Of a DNA stretch of 64,000 bases, positions 1-8,068 are shown in pieces. The notes beneath the pieces were generated by a model, which saw only the letters and a program-made list of their open reading frames with translations, ran no database searches and was not told where the DNA came from. Each line of letters begins with the position of its first letter. Position 1 is the stretch's first letter. Source of the DNA: Methyloversatilis universalis EHg5 (GTDB taxonomy: Bacteria; Pseudomonadota; Gammaproteobacteria; Burkholderiales; Rhodocyclaceae); contig NZ_KB900539.1 of assembly GCF_000378945.1 (NCBI RefSeq), positions 1,652,527 through 1,716,526 of the forward strand, written 5' to 3'. A program made the translations under genes and the position numbers.

Positions 1-2
1 CC

Positions 3-263
3 GACCCGGCCGGCGTGCGGCTGGAGGTGCGCGATACCGGCCACGGCATCGCGCCGGAACACCTGGGCCGGGTGTTCGATCCCTTTTTCACCACCAAGCG
101 TTCCGAAGGCACCGGTCTGGGCCTGTCGGTGTCGCTCGGCCTGATCGAGCGCTATGGCGGCACCATCACGGTCGCCAGCACGCCGGGCGAGGGCACCTGT
201 TTCAGTGTGCTGCTGCTGGCCGAGCCGCAGTTCCGCGCGGCGGAAGGCCCGGCGCACGCCTAG
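3..263 (+). CDS. Sensor histidine kinase, C-terminal end (5' partial)
   Basis: Only the last 86 codons are in the window. They carry the ATP-binding end of a HATPase_c domain: G1 box DTGHGI, F box VFDPFFTTK and G2 box GTGLGLS, followed by the usual GGTITV and GEGTCFSVLLL strands. This is the layout of a two-component sensor kinase of the NtrB/hybrid type, in which the domain binds ATP to phosphorylate a conserved His lying upstream, outside the window. The protein ends about 20 residues after the domain, so no receiver domain is fused at the C terminus. The signal it senses cannot be told from this fragment. Confidence 0.9.
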   Translation, partial: DPAGVRLEVRDTGHGIAPEHLGRVFDPFFTTKRSEGTGLGLSVSLGLIERYGGTITVASTPGEGTCFSVLLLAEPQFRAAEGPAHA

Positions 264-277
264 GTCCTGCGTCCGCC

Positions 278-1453
278 TCAGCGCACGATGGAGAAGCCGA
301 CCCGTATCTGTGCCGGGCCGCCCCGGTTGTAATCGAGCAGGCTTTCGCCATAGCCGTTGAAATACTGGAAGTGCAGGAAGCCACCGGCGCCGGCGTCGGC
401 CAGCAGCCGGCGCTTCAGGCGATAGGACAGGTCGAGCTGCAGAGAGCCCTGATCGCCCGGATACCCCTCGGCCTTCAGCAGCCAGCCGTCGTCATTGCCC
501 ACTTCCAGGCCGAGCAGCGCGTAGCCGCGGTACTTCGCAATGTCGCGGTTGGTCGGATCGCGGTCGGTGTAGTCGAACAGCTTCACCGAGGCGCCGACAT
601 GGGTGTTGTGGTCCACGTCCCAGCGCCAGGAGGGCTTCACGAACAGGGTGTCGATCGAACGCGAGTCGGCGCCGTCGCGGCCGTTGGACTGGTGCTCGTA
701 GCCGGCCTGGGCGCTGACGGTATGGCGTGAACCGATCTGCCGGTAGGGGCCGAATTCGTAGAAGAAGCTCGGTTTGTAGGTGGTGTCGCGGAAAGGTTTG
801 GAATCGCCGCTCCAGTCCCAGATCGAGGTCTGGGTGTAGCCGAAGTGCAGGCCGGTGAGCAGATCGCCCAGCGGCAGTTCGGTGGCCCAGCCTTCCGGAT
901 CGAAGATGCGGTACTTGAACGAGATCTGGAAGCGGGCCGTCGTGTCGCCGCGCGAACCGGCGACGAAATAGACCGGTTCGTGGGTGCCGAGGCCGATGCG
1001 GTTGCGGCCCAGATTCACTACGCCAGCAGGTTCGGCCCCGGTCGTTTCGGTGGCGGCCGCCCGCACCGAGGCGGGCGACACCACCGCAACCGCGCCGGCG
1101 GCCAGCGGTGCCGGCTTCAGCTGCACCAGCAGCACGCTGGATGCGGCTGAGGTCAGTTCCAGCCGGCCGGTGCCTTCGAGATCGGTCGGGAACACCGCCG
1201 CATAGTCGCGCCGCCCGTCACGGGCCGGGGTGGCGGCGTGCAGCGCCAGATCGGCGGCACGGGGGCCGACGATGACGCGCGCCTTCAGTTCTTCCGGAAG
1301 TGTTTCTCCGGCGGTCGATACCACGGTGAGTGCGAGCGGCAGACCCGGTTCGACCAGGGTCTGGCGGCTGGCGAGCAGCAGGTCAGCATGGGCCGGGGCG
1401 GCCAGCAGCAGGGCTAAGAGCGTGCCGGGCAGGCGCAGGGGCAGGCGGTTCAT
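278..1453 (-). CDS. pldA: Outer membrane phospholipase A1 (OMPLA) with N-terminal extension
   Basis: Predicted outer-membrane beta-barrel phospholipase that hydrolyses acyl chains of phospholipids when outer-membrane asymmetry is lost. The chosen ATG has AAGGAG 8 bases upstream and starts a signal peptide (hydrophobic LLALLLAAPAHA). The barrel half contains the family signature YEHQSNG with His254 and Ser256 in precursor numbering. The position matching E. coli Asn156 is Asp268 (SRSID), so the usual Ser-His-Asn triad reads Ser-His-Asp. The protein is 391 residues against about 290 in E. coli. The excess is a region of roughly 110 residues after the signal peptide that looks beta-rich. It is convergent with the kinase fragment and lies downstream of amt on the same strand. 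Confidence 0.85.
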   Translation of the reverse strand: MNRLPLRLPGTLLALLLAAPAHADLLLASRQTLVEPGLPLALTVVSTAGETLPEELKARVIVGPRAADLALHAATPARDGRRDYAAVFPTDLEGTGRLELTSAASSVLLVQLKPAPLAAGAVAVVSPASVRAAATETTGAEPAGVVNLGRNRIGLGTHEPVYFVAGSRGDTTARFQISFKYRIFDPEGWATELPLGDLLTGLHFGYTQTSIWDWSGDSKPFRDTTYKPSFFYEFGPYRQIGSRHTVSAQAGYEHQSNGRDGADSRSIDTLFVKPSWRWDVDHNTHVGASVKLFDYTDRDPTNRDIAKYRGYALLGLEVGNDDGWLLKAEGYPGDQGSLQLDLSYRLKRRLLADAGAGGFLHFQYFNGYGESLLDYNRGGPAQIRVGFSIVR

Positions 1454-1541
1454 GTAGGGCTCCTTGAAGGATGCCCCCGATTCTGCCTGCTGCGTGGTGC
1501 GGCGGGCTGTCAGCCTGAGCCGACTGCCCGCCGGTGGTGTC

Positions 1542-2744
1542 CTACCAGAGCGTTTCCCGCTCCGGCGAGGCGCTGATGCGGTGGATGGCCAGATCGGCGC
1601 CCTCGAATTCCTGCTCCGGGTCCAGACGCAGGCCGGTGAAGGCCTTGATGGAGCCGTAGATGACCGCGCCGCCGGCCAGCGCCAGTGCGACACCGGCCAC
1701 GGTGCCGACCAGCTGGGTCATGAAGCTCACCTTGCCCAGGCCGCCCAGAGCCTCGAGTCCGAAAATGCCGGCGGCGATGCCGCCCCAGGCGCCGCACAGG
1801 CCGTGCAGCGGCCACACGCCGAGCACGTCGTCGATCTTCCAGCGGTTCTGGGTCAGCGTGAACATGAGCACGAACAGGCCGCCCGCGAGGCCGCCGGTGA
1901 GCAGCGCACCGAGCGGGTGCATGAGGTCGGAGCCAGCGCAGACCGCGACCAGACCGGCCAGCGGGCCGTTATGCACGAAGCCCGGGTCATTGCGCCCGGC
2001 CACCAGTGCCACCAGCGTGCCACCGACCATGGCCATCAGCGAATTGACCGCCACCAGACCGTTGACCGCTTCCAGCTTCTGCGCGCTCATCACGTTGAAG
2101 CCGAACCAGCCCACGGTCAGTATCCAGGCGCCGAGTGCGAGGAAGGGAATGCTCGACGGCGGATGCGCGGCGATGCCGCCGTCGCGCGAGTAGCGGCCGC
2201 GTCGGGCGCCCAGCAGCAGTACCGCGGCCAGCGCGATCCAGCCGCCGAAGGCATGCACCACCACCGAGCCGGCGAAGTCGTGGAATGGCGCGCCGAAAGT
2301 GCTTTCAAGCCAGGCCTGGAAGCCGAAGTTGCCGTTCCAGATCATGCCTTCGAACAGCGGATAGAGCAGGCCGACGATGAGTGCGGTGGCGCTCACCTGC
2401 GGCCAGAAGCGCGCGCGTTCGGCGATGCCGCCCGACACGATGGCCGGGATGGCGGCGGCGAAGGTGAGCAGGAAGAAGAACTTCACCAGATCGTAGCCGC
2501 CGGCCTGGGTCAGGCTGGCTGCGCTGCCGAGGAAATGAACGCCATAGGCGATGCCGTAGCCAATGAAGAAGTACACCAGGGTCGATACTGCGAAATCGAC
2601 CAGAATCTTGACCAGTGCATTGACCTGGTTCTTGCGGCGTACGGTGCCCACTTCGAGGAAGGCGAAGCCGGCGTGCATCGCCAGCACCATGATGGCGCCG
2701 AGCAGGATGAACAACACGTCGGCCGATGTCTTGAAACTGTCCAT
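1542..2744 (-). CDS. amt: Ammonium transporter (Amt family)
   Basis: Inner-membrane channel for ammonium uptake, 400 residues with about 11 hydrophobic segments. The Amt signature is present around DFAGSVVVHAFGG, which supplies the first pore histidine, and PLHGLCGAWGG supplies the second. The ATG at 2744 has GGAG nine bases upstream; the frame stays open further upstream but lacks a ribosome site. The C-terminal cytoplasmic tail that normally meets a PII protein is present, yet no glnK lies beside the gene. It diverges from gdhA, so uptake and assimilation of ammonium share one control region, with a sigma-54 promoter at 2778-2793 reading toward amt. Confidence 0.93.
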   Translation of the reverse strand: MDSFKTSADVLFILLGAIMVLAMHAGFAFLEVGTVRRKNQVNALVKILVDFAVSTLVYFFIGYGIAYGVHFLGSAASLTQAGGYDLVKFFFLLTFAAAIPAIVSGGIAERARFWPQVSATALIVGLLYPLFEGMIWNGNFGFQAWLESTFGAPFHDFAGSVVVHAFGGWIALAAVLLLGARRGRYSRDGGIAAHPPSSIPFLALGAWILTVGWFGFNVMSAQKLEAVNGLVAVNSLMAMVGGTLVALVAGRNDPGFVHNGPLAGLVAVCAGSDLMHPLGALLTGGLAGGLFVLMFTLTQNRWKIDDVLGVWPLHGLCGAWGGIAAGIFGLEALGGLGKVSFMTQLVGTVAGVALALAGGAVIYGSIKAFTGLRLDPEQEFEGADLAIHRISASPERETLW

Positions 2745-2777
2745 GAAAACTCCGGTAATCACGATCACGGTGCAGAT

Positions 2778-2793
2778 AGCAAAAGATGCACCA
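2778..2793 (-). promoter_or_regulatory. Sigma-54 (-24/-12) promoter for amt
   Basis: On the minus strand the bases read TGGTGCATCTTTTGCT. This has GG and GC exactly ten bases apart and a TTGCT -12 element, close to the RpoN consensus TGGCACG-N4-TTGCW. Transcription would start near 2767, about 23 bases before the amt start codon. NtrC-like sites lie about 140-190 bp upstream, a normal enhancer distance. Confidence 0.72.
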
Positions 2794-2922
2794 GCAGACG
2801 GCAGGCATTCGTCGCGTGGCACGGAAATGGGGCGCAACGTGGCGCCGGCCCCGATTTTGATGACGCTGGTGTGAACCGTCCAGGCGATCGGGCCCGCACA
2901 TTCGTGGGGCGCTGAAGCCTCG

Positions 2923-2943
2923 TGCGCACAAAAATTGTGCGCA
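2923..2943. promoter_or_regulatory. NtrC-like enhancer site 1 (perfect dyad)
   Basis: A perfect inverted repeat with arms TGCGCACAA and TTGTGCGCA around AAA. It contains GCAC-N7-GTGC, the core of the NtrC consensus TGCACC-N5-GGTGCA. It is centred at 2933, about 140 bp upstream of the -24 element of the amt promoter. Binding by NtrC is inferred. Confidence 0.6.
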
Positions 2944-2964
2944 ATGAAACGAGTTCAATCAAAA

Positions 2965-2981
2965 TGCCCGGTTTTGGTGCA
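2965..2981. promoter_or_regulatory. NtrC-like site 2 (imperfect)
   Basis: The 17 bases TGCCCGGTTTTGGTGCA keep one perfect NtrC half site (GGTGCA) and a degenerate partner (TGCCCG). The centre is 40 bp from site 1, about four helical turns, as in paired enhancers. It lies just upstream of the gdhA start, so it could also affect gdhA transcription. Confidence 0.45.
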
Positions 2982-3011
2982 AAAAAGCCTGAAGGCTGTG
3001 AGGAGACAATA

Positions 3012-4355
3012 TTGAAGTACGGCAATTTCGGAGATTTCGTAGGTCGGGTCGAGGCACGCAATCCGGGTCAGCCCGAGTTCATCCAGGCGGTGACCGAGGT
3101 GATGGAAAGCCTGTGGCCTTTCATCGAGGCGAATCCGCGCTATGCCGAACAGGCGCTGCTGGAGCGGCTGGTCGAGCCGGAGCGGGTGATCATGTTCCGC
3201 GTCAGCTGGGTCGATGACCGCGGCGAGGTGCAGGTGAATCGCGGCTACCGCATCCAGCACAGCTCTTCGATCGGGCCGTACAAGGGCGGCATCCGCTTCC
3301 ATCCGTCGGTGAATCTGTCCATCCTGAAATTCCTGGCCTTCGAACAGACTTTCAAGAACGCGCTCACTACGCTGCCCATGGGCGGCGGCAAGGGCGGCTC
3401 GGACTTCGACCCCAAGGGACGCAGCCAGGGCGAAGTGATGCGCTTCTGTCAGGCCTTCGTGTCCGAGCTGTTCAGGCACGTCGGTTCGGATACCGACGTG
3501 CCGGCCGGTGACATCGGTGTCGGCGGTCGTGAAGTCGGTTACATGGCGGGCATGATGAAGAAGCTCAGCAACCGCGCCGACTGCGTGTTCACCGGCAAGG
3601 GCCTGTCCTTCGGCGGTTCGCTCATCCGTCCGGAAGCGACCGGCTACGGCACCGTCTATTTCGCCGAGGAAATGCTGTGCCACGCCGGCCATTCGATGGC
3701 CGGCCTGCGGGTGTCGGTGTCCGGTTCCGGCAACGTGGCCCAGTACGCGGTGGAAAAGGCGATGGCGCTCGGTGCCAAGGTGGTGACCGTGTCCGATTCC
3801 GGTGGCACCGTGATCGATGAAGACGGCTTCACCACCGAAAAGCTGGCCATCCTGATGGATGTGAAGAACCGCCAGTACGGTCGGGCGAGCGACTACGCGA
3901 AGCAGGTCGGTGCGCGCTTCGAGGAGAACGTGCGGCCCTGGCATGTGCCGGTCGACGTGGCGCTGCCCTGCGCCACCCAGAACGAGCTGGACGAGAAGGA
4001 CGCGCGCACGCTGATCGGCAATGGCGTGAAATGCGTGGCCGAAGGCGCCAACATGCCCTCGACCATCGAAGCCGCGAAGGCCTTCGAAGCGGCTGGCGTG
4101 CTGTACGCGCCGGGCAAGGCATCGAACGCCGGTGGCGTGGCGACCTCGGGTCTGGAAATGAGCCAGAACGCGATCCGCATGAACTGGACGCGCGACGAGG
4201 TCGATACCCGCCTGCTGCACATCATGCAGGGCATCCACGCCGCCTGCCTGCAGTACGGCAAGCGCAAGGATGGCCGCCTGAGCTATGTCGATGGCGCCAA
4301 CGTGGCCGGCTTCGTGAAGGTGGCCGAAGCGATGCTGGGGCAGGGCGTGATCTGA
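3012..4355 (+). CDS. gdhA: NADP-dependent glutamate dehydrogenase
   Basis: Converts 2-oxoglutarate and ammonium to glutamate with NADPH. The TTG start at 3012 has GGAGACA just upstream and gives 447 residues, the same length as E. coli GdhA; in-frame starts further upstream (2922, 2964) lack a better ribosome site. Recognisable segments are LLERLVEPERVI, IGPYKGG, the catalytic-lysine region PMGGGKGGSDFDPKG, DVPAGDIGVGGREVG and the Rossmann SGSGNVAQYA. The final GFVKVAEAMLGQGVI matches the family end. It diverges from amt and is followed by a bidirectional terminator. Together the two genes form an ammonium uptake and assimilation pair. Confidence 0.97.
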   Translation: MKYGNFGDFVGRVEARNPGQPEFIQAVTEVMESLWPFIEANPRYAEQALLERLVEPERVIMFRVSWVDDRGEVQVNRGYRIQHSSSIGPYKGGIRFHPSVNLSILKFLAFEQTFKNALTTLPMGGGKGGSDFDPKGRSQGEVMRFCQAFVSELFRHVGSDTDVPAGDIGVGGREVGYMAGMMKKLSNRADCVFTGKGLSFGGSLIRPEATGYGTVYFAEEMLCHAGHSMAGLRVSVSGSGNVAQYAVEKAMALGAKVVTVSDSGGTVIDEDGFTTEKLAILMDVKNRQYGRASDYAKQVGARFEENVRPWHVPVDVALPCATQNELDEKDARTLIGNGVKCVAEGANMPSTIEAAKAFEAAGVLYAPGKASNAGGVATSGLEMSQNAIRMNWTRDEVDTRLLHIMQGIHAACLQYGKRKDGRLSYVDGANVAGFVKVAEAMLGQGVI

Positions 4356-4433
4356 TCGCCGTGCAGCCCCGGCTGCCCGAGCCGTGCGGGCGTGGCCGGG
4401 GCGGAAACGCTTTTCCGGCGACGACCCGGAAAC

Positions 4434-4463
4434 AAAAAGCCCACTCCTCGGAGCGGGCTTTTT
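4434..4463. terminator. Bidirectional rho-independent terminator between gdhA and tyrB
   Basis: Arms AAAAAGCCC and GGGCTTTTT flank an inner CTC/GAG pairing. There is a T tract on the plus strand and, by symmetry, on the minus strand. It separates the convergent genes gdhA and the aminotransferase. Confidence 0.88.
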
Positions 4464-4481
4464 GCTGGAGCGGCGCTTCGA

Positions 4482-5687
4482 TTACTTCAGGATGGTCGCG
4501 AGCGAGTCAGCCACGTAATCGATGTTCTTCGAATTCAGCGCAGCCAGGCAGATGCGGCCGGTGCTGACCGCGTAGATGCCGAATTCGTCGCGCAGGCGGT
4601 CGACCTGGGCGACGGTCAGGCCGGTGTAGCTGAACATGCCGCGCTGGCGCACGACGAAGGAGAAGTCACGGGCGACGCCGCGGGACGACAGCTTGTCAAC
4701 CAGGCCGGTGCGCATGGCGCGGATGCGCTCGCGCATTTCACCCAGTTCCTCTTCCCACATCGAACGCAGTTCGGGCGTCGCCAGCACCGATGCCACCACA
4801 GCGCCGCCGTGGGTCGGCGGGTTGGAGTAGTTGGTGCGGATGGTGCGCTTCAACTGGCTCAGCACGCGGGCCGATTCGTCCTTGGACGCGGTCACGATGG
4901 ACAGCGCGCCGACGCGCTCGCCGTAAAGCGAGAAGGACTTCGAGAACGAGCTGGAAATGACGAAGCTCAGGCCGGACTGCACGAACTGGCGCACCGCCAC
5001 GGCGTCCTGGTCGATGCCGTCGGCGAAGCCCTGGTAGGCCATGTCGAGGAAGGGCACCAGGTTGCGCGCCTTGCACACGTCGACCACTTCGGCCCACTGG
5101 GCGTCGGTCAGGTCGGCGCCGGTCGGGTTGTGGCAGCAGGCGTGCAGCAGCACGATCTGGTTGGCCGGCAGCGCCTGCAGGTGGGCGATCATCGCGTCGA
5201 AGCGCACACCGCGGGTGTCAGCGTCGAAATACGGGTAGACATCGACTTCGAAGCCGGCGGCTTCGAACAGCGCACGGTGGTTCTCCCAGCTCGGGTCGCT
5301 GATGTACACCTTGGCCTGCGGCAGCAGGCGCTTCAGGAAGTCGGCGCCGATCTTCAGCGCACCGGTGCCGCCCAGGGCCTGGGCGGTGACCACGCGGCCG
5401 TCGGCGGTCAGGGCGGCGCCCTGGCCGAACAGCAGATCCTGCACCGCCTTGTTGTAGGCCGGCGCACCTTCGATCGGCTGGTAGCCGCGCGGCGGCGCAT
5501 TCTTCATGCGCGTCTCTTCCGCGGCACGCACCGCACGCAGCAGCGGCAGCTTGCCCGCGTCGTCGTAGTACACGCCCACGCCCAGGTTCACCTTAGTGGT
5601 GCGGGTATCAGCGTTGAAGGCTTCGGTCAGGCCCAGGATGGGGTCGCGCGGGGCCATCTCGACGGTCGAGAAGACGGACGGGTTCAT
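4482..5687 (-). CDS. tyrB: Class I aromatic amino acid / aspartate aminotransferase
   Basis: Pyridoxal-phosphate enzyme of 401 residues that transfers amino groups between aspartate or aromatic amino acids and 2-oxoglutarate. The start [20 protein letters not shown] and the segment [14 protein letters not shown] are typical of the TyrB/AspC family. The PLP lysine lies in [16 protein letters not shown], the phosphate-binding region is GGTGAL, and [11 protein letters not shown] carries the conserved Asn. The final segment GRICLAALN contains the carboxylate-binding Arg. GGAG precedes the ATG. It uses glutamate, the product of the neighbouring gdhA, but is convergent with it. TyrB and AspC specificities cannot be separated with certainty by eye. 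Confidence 0.9.
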   Translation of the reverse strand: MNPSVFSTVEMAPRDPILGLTEAFNADTRTTKVNLGVGVYYDDAGKLPLLRAVRAAEETRMKNAPPRGYQPIEGAPAYNKAVQDLLFGQGAALTADGRVVTAQALGGTGALKIGADFLKRLLPQAKVYISDPSWENHRALFEAAGFEVDVYPYFDADTRGVRFDAMIAHLQALPANQIVLLHACCHNPTGADLTDAQWAEVVDVCKARNLVPFLDMAYQGFADGIDQDAVAVRQFVQSGLSFVISSSFSKSFSLYGERVGALSIVTASKDESARVLSQLKRTIRTNYSNPPTHGGAVVASVLATPELRSMWEEELGEMRERIRAMRTGLVDKLSSRGVARDFSFVVRQRGMFSYTGLTVAQVDRLRDEFGIYAVSTGRICLAALNSKNIDYVADSLATILK

Positions 5688-5870
5688 GCGTGCTCCGGTG
5701 TGCAGGGTTGGTGTGCCCGGGTCGGGCGGTGCGTCGTGCTATTAAAGATAGGTCGAAAAAACGACAACAATCGCGCTAATGTCTGCCTTTGCCCGAACGC
5801 CGTCGAAGTCTCGCGGTCATCAGGCTGCAAAAGCAGTGTGATTCAGATTTGTGCAACGCAAAATTCTACC

Positions 5871-7919
5871 ATGTCGGAAACTGTCGCCACACCCGCCCTG
5901 TTAACCTTTGACAACAGTCCTTACCGGCTGCACCAGCCCTTCCCGCCGGCCGGCGACCAGCCGGGCGCCATCGACAAACTGGTCGAGGGCATCGACGACG
6001 GGCTCATGTTCCAGACCCTGCTCGGCGTGACCGGTTCCGGCAAGACCTACACCATGGCCAACGTGATCGCCCGCACCGGGCGCCCGGCCATCGTGATGGC
6101 GCCGAACAAGACGCTGGCCGCCCAGCTGTACTCGGAATTCCGCGAATTCTTTCCGGAGAACGCGATCGAGTACTTCGTGAGCTACTACGACTACTACCAG
6201 CCGGAAGCCTATGTGCCGTCGAAGGACCTGTTCATCGAGAAGGACAGCGCCATCAACGAGCACATCGAACAGATGCGGCTGTCGGCCACCAAGAGCCTGA
6301 TGGAGCGGCGCGACGTGATCATCGTCGCCAGCGTGTCGTCGATCTATGGCATCGGCGACCCAGTCGATTACCACGCGATGATCCTGCATCTGCGCGAAGG
6401 CGGCACGCTGCACCAGCGCGACATCATCGCCCGGCTGGTGCAGATGCAGTACCAGCGCAACGACACCGACTTCAAGCGCGGCACCTTCCGGGTGCGCGGC
6501 GACGTGATCGACATCTTCCCGGCCGAACACGCGGAGAACGCGCTGCGCGTGTCGCTGTTCGACGACCAGATCGAGGAACTGTCGCTGTTCGATCCGCTGA
6601 CCGGTCAGGTGCGCAGCCGCATCGGCCGCTTCACCGTCTATCCGTCCAGCCACTATGTGACGCCGCGCGCCACCGTGCTGCGCGCGATTGACGCGATCAA
6701 GGTTGAACTGGAACTGCGCTCGAAGGAATTCGTCAGCCAGCACAAGCTGGTCGAGGCGCAGCGCATCGAGCAGCGCACCCGTTTCGACCTCGAAATGCTG
6801 AACGAACTGGGCTTCTGCAAGGGCATCGAGAACTATTCGCGCCACATGTCCGGCCGTCAGCCGGGCGAAGCGCCGCCGACGCTGATTGATTACCTGCCGC
6901 CGGACGCGCTGATGTTCATCGACGAATCGCACGTGACCATTCCGCAGATCGGCGGCATGTTCAAGGGCGACATGGCGCGCAAGAGCAATCTGGTCGATTT
7001 CGGCTTCCGGCTGCCGTCGGCGCTGGACAACCGGCCGCTCAAGTTCGACGAATTCGAGAAGCTGATGCCGCAGACCGTATTCGTGTCGGCCACGCCGGCC
7101 GCCTACGAGGCGGCCAATCAGGGCCAGGTGGTGGAACAGGTGGTGCGGCCGACCGGCCTGGTCGACCCGGTGGTCGACATCCGCCCCGCCTCGACCCAGG
7201 TGGACGACCTGCTGGGCGAAATCCGCAAGCGGGTCGAGGCCGGCGAACGGGTGCTGGTGACCGTGCTCACCAAGCGGCTGGCCGAGGACCTGACCGACTA
7301 CTTCAGCGAGAACGGCGTGCGGGTGCGCTATCTGCACTCGGACATCGACACGGTCGAACGGGTGGAAATCATCCGCGACCTGCGGCTGGGCGAATTCGAT
7401 GTGCTGGTGGGCATCAACCTGCTGCGCGAAGGTCTGGACATTCCCGAAGTGTCGCTGGTCGCCATTCTCGATGCCGACAAGGAAGGCTTCCTGCGCTCCG
7501 AGCGCAGCCTGATCCAGACCATAGGCCGTGCGGCGCGTCACCTGAATGGCACCGCCATCCTGTACGCCGACAACATGACCGAGTCGATGAAGCGCGCCAT
7601 CGCCGAAACCGAGCGCCGCCGGGCCAAGCAGATCGCGCACAACGCGGAGCACGGCATCACGCCCAAGGGCGTGGTCAAGCGCATCAAGGACATCATCGAT
7701 GGTGTTTACGATCAGGAAGAGGTTGCCCGCGAACTGAAGGTGGCCGAGGAGCACGCGCGCTTCGAGGCCATGAGCGAGAAGGATCTGGCCAGGGAAATCA
7801 AGAAGCTCGAGAAGGAAATGGTCGAGCACGCAAAAAACCTGGAATTCGAGAAGGCGGCCGACGCCCGCGACCGGCTGTTCAAGCTGCGCAGCGGCGCCTT
7901 CGGCGCGGCGGCGCACTGA
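5871..7919 (+). CDS. uvrB: Excinuclease ABC subunit B
   Basis: Damage-verifying helicase-like subunit of nucleotide excision repair. It has 682 residues with Walker [13 protein letters not shown], the beta-hairpin region ([16 protein letters not shown]), helicase motifs TVFVSATP and [15 protein letters not shown], and QTIGRAARH. The last 40 residues ([22 protein letters not shown]) are the UVR domain that contacts Uvr[12 protein letters not shown] was taken as the start because it gives the family length and precedes [18 protein letters not shown]; no strong Shine-Dalgarno is visible, and the frame is open upstream. It diverges from tyrB. I found no CTGT-N8-ACAG box in the 183-base gap, so SOS control by the lexA of this window is not evident. 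Confidence 0.96.
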   Translation: MSETVATPALLTFDNSPYRLHQPFPPAGDQPGAIDKLVEGIDDGLMFQTLLGVTGSGKTYTMANVIARTGRPAIVMAPNKTLAAQLYSEFREFFPENAIEYFVSYYDYYQPEAYVPSKDLFIEKDSAINEHIEQMRLSATKSLMERRDVIIVASVSSIYGIGDPVDYHAMILHLREGGTLHQRDIIARLVQMQYQRNDTDFKRGTFRVRGDVIDIFPAEHAENALRVSLFDDQIEELSLFDPLTGQVRSRIGRFTVYPSSHYVTPRATVLRAIDAIKVELELRSKEFVSQHKLVEAQRIEQRTRFDLEMLNELGFCKGIENYSRHMSGRQPGEAPPTLIDYLPPDALMFIDESHVTIPQIGGMFKGDMARKSNLVDFGFRLPSALDNRPLKFDEFEKLMPQTVFVSATPAAYEAANQGQVVEQVVRPTGLVDPVVDIRPASTQVDDLLGEIRKRVEAGERVLVTVLTKRLAEDLTDYFSENGVRVRYLHSDIDTVERVEIIRDLRLGEFDVLVGINLLREGLDIPEVSLVAILDADKEGFLRSERSLIQTIGRAARHLNGTAILYADNMTESMKRAIAETERRRAKQIAHNAEHGITPKGVVKRIKDIIDGVYDQEEVARELKVAEEHARFEAMSEKDLAREIKKLEKEMVEHAKNLEFEKAADARDRLFKLRSGAFGAAAH

Positions 7920-8068
7920 CCATGCGGCGGCACGGCATGAGTCGGCAGGGTGCTCCGGCGCCCGCCGGCTCGGGCCGGTGCTGAATCCTTCATTCCGCTG
8001 AGTCCTGTATTCCGCAATCACCCCGCTGCTAGGCGGAACTTGCCGCGCCCGCCACACTCCCTGCGAAC

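Noticed and set aside
5836-5847. CTG-N6-CAG sequence before uvrB considered as a LexA box
   Set aside because: The spacing is six, not the ten of CTG-N10-CAG, and the ACAG half is missing. I do not call SOS control for uvrB.
5901-8057. A long open frame on the minus strand opposite uvrB
   Set aside because: It is His/Arg/Val-rich and mirrors the uvrB codons. uvrB has all family motifs, so this is a shadow frame of high-GC coding DNA.
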